IMG/VR virus record: IMGVR_UViG_3300046004_000591
Span: 62,001-126,000 of that record
Source: a virus
Strand: one strand, 5' to 3'
DNA: 64,000 bases
Shown here: positions 63,652 through 64,000 of the stretch, in pieces
Numbering within the stretch: position 1 is the first letter of the stretch
Layout: each line of letters starts with the position of its first letter
Notes under the pieces: generated by a model
Told to the model about the DNA's origin: nothing
What the model saw: the letters and a program-made list of their open reading frames with translations, nothing else
Databases searched by the model: none
Made by a program: the position numbers and the translations under genes

Positions 63652-64000
63652 TGGACAAAAATACATTCTTATCAATCGTCACTACATTTTACTACAAATC
63701 TGATTCTAAATTTGACCATGGATTACATGAAGAAGTTTTTGAACATGTATCTTCTCTATTGGGGTTATCTGAAATTCCAGCATCCGTTAAAACATGGATG
63801 AGTGAAAATAAAATTGCCAAAGATTATTATAAAGTTCCTCCTGTAACAAAAAACGTAGACGAAGAAGTTGAAATGATTTGTGGTAATGAACTTGTATTCG
63901 ATAACATCATCTCTCAATTAAGAAATTGTACCAATAAAAATCATAAAGTGTTCTTCAAAGACGGGACATCAAGACGAGTTGACACTAGATCCGCCGGTGT
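63652..64000 (+). CDS. Paralogous phage family, member 3 (cut by window end)
   Basis: At least 116 aa, open at the window edge. TTFYYKSDSKFDHG, then W-M-SENKIAKDYYKVP, and FKDGTSRRVDTRSAG align with the 60666 and 58816 products. TTAGGAGATTACC precedes the ATG. The C-terminal NNLL module is expected just beyond the edge. Confidence 0.7.

Noticed and set aside
1-64000. CRISPR array, tRNA genes, integrase with attachment site, or insertion sequence
   Set aside because: No regular short repeat-spacer pattern, no cloverleaf with a CCA end, no tyrosine or serine recombinase motif and no transposase were seen by eye. A tRNA scan was not possible, so a diverged tRNA could be missed.

Overview
This window is an accessory plus replication region of a large, strongly A+T-rich, tailed double-stranded DNA phage. 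Replication genes resemble those of T4-like myoviruses: a UvsX recombinase, a Dda-like helicase and a gp41/DnaB-like replicative helicase. A GroES-like co-chaperonin, four HNH or Seg-like mobile endonucleases and many short overlapping ORFs fit a phage rather than a bacterial island. No capsid, tail, terminase or polymerase gene is visible. A lipoprotein signal, DUF1482-like exported peptides and a HigA-like antitoxin suggest a Gram-negative host; I cannot name it. Nearly everything is on the + strand. The four minus-strand genes are two endonucleases, a PARP-like ADP-ribosyltransferase and a caspase-like protease.

Layout: 1-14 kb holds small, mostly unknown genes, with an HNH nuclease, an RNA ligase, a frameshifted acetyltransferase, two nucleoside-deoxyribosyltransferase-like proteins and a P-loop kinase-like protein. 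14-23.5 kb holds two TerD proteins, a PRPP-synthetase-like gene interrupted by a homing endonuclease cassette, a HAD phosphatase, a NAMPT-like gene, a HigA-like antitoxin, dda and an Acb1-like 2H phosphoesterase. 23.7-26.5 kb is a 941-residue protein with a PARP domain. 26.6-28.3 kb is a non-coding array of four degenerate repeat units, each with a promoter-like and usually a terminator signal. 28-39 kb holds small genes, a class-3 lipase, a SpoT/MESH1-type HD hydrolase, a SLOG protein and a phosphoribosyltransferase-like protein. 39.7-52 kb holds endonucleases, uvsX, a zinc-less sirtuin, GroES and the helicase. 52-59 kb holds two paralogous TET/JBP-like dioxygenases around another endonuclease, followed by a possible thymine-hypermodification protein. 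59.5-60.6 kb has two more repeat units, one carrying a gene. 60.6-64 kb holds a nucleotidyltransferase, the caspase-like protease and members of a paralogous phage family.

The genes suggest linked themes. The first is NAD+/ADP-ribose and anti-defence biology: the PRPP-synthetase-like plus NAMPT-like pair has the composition of the NARP1 NAD+-rebuilding pathway, and sits with a PARP-like ART, a sirtuin, a SLOG protein and an Acb1-like (anti-CBASS) enzyme. The second is DNA modification by the TET/JBP pair and its neighbour. The third is a set of unrelated proteins sharing a short N-terminal motif (M-x(0-4)-F-K-E-F/Y) like the T4 capsid-targeting sequence, which suggests that several are packaged in the head and injected.

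Regulation is unusually readable. Thirteen sites fit TTTCGA-like -35, exactly 16 nt, then TATAATAGA. The repeat units carry a 17-nt-spaced variant preceded by ATCGAA boxes mostly about 20-22 bp apart.
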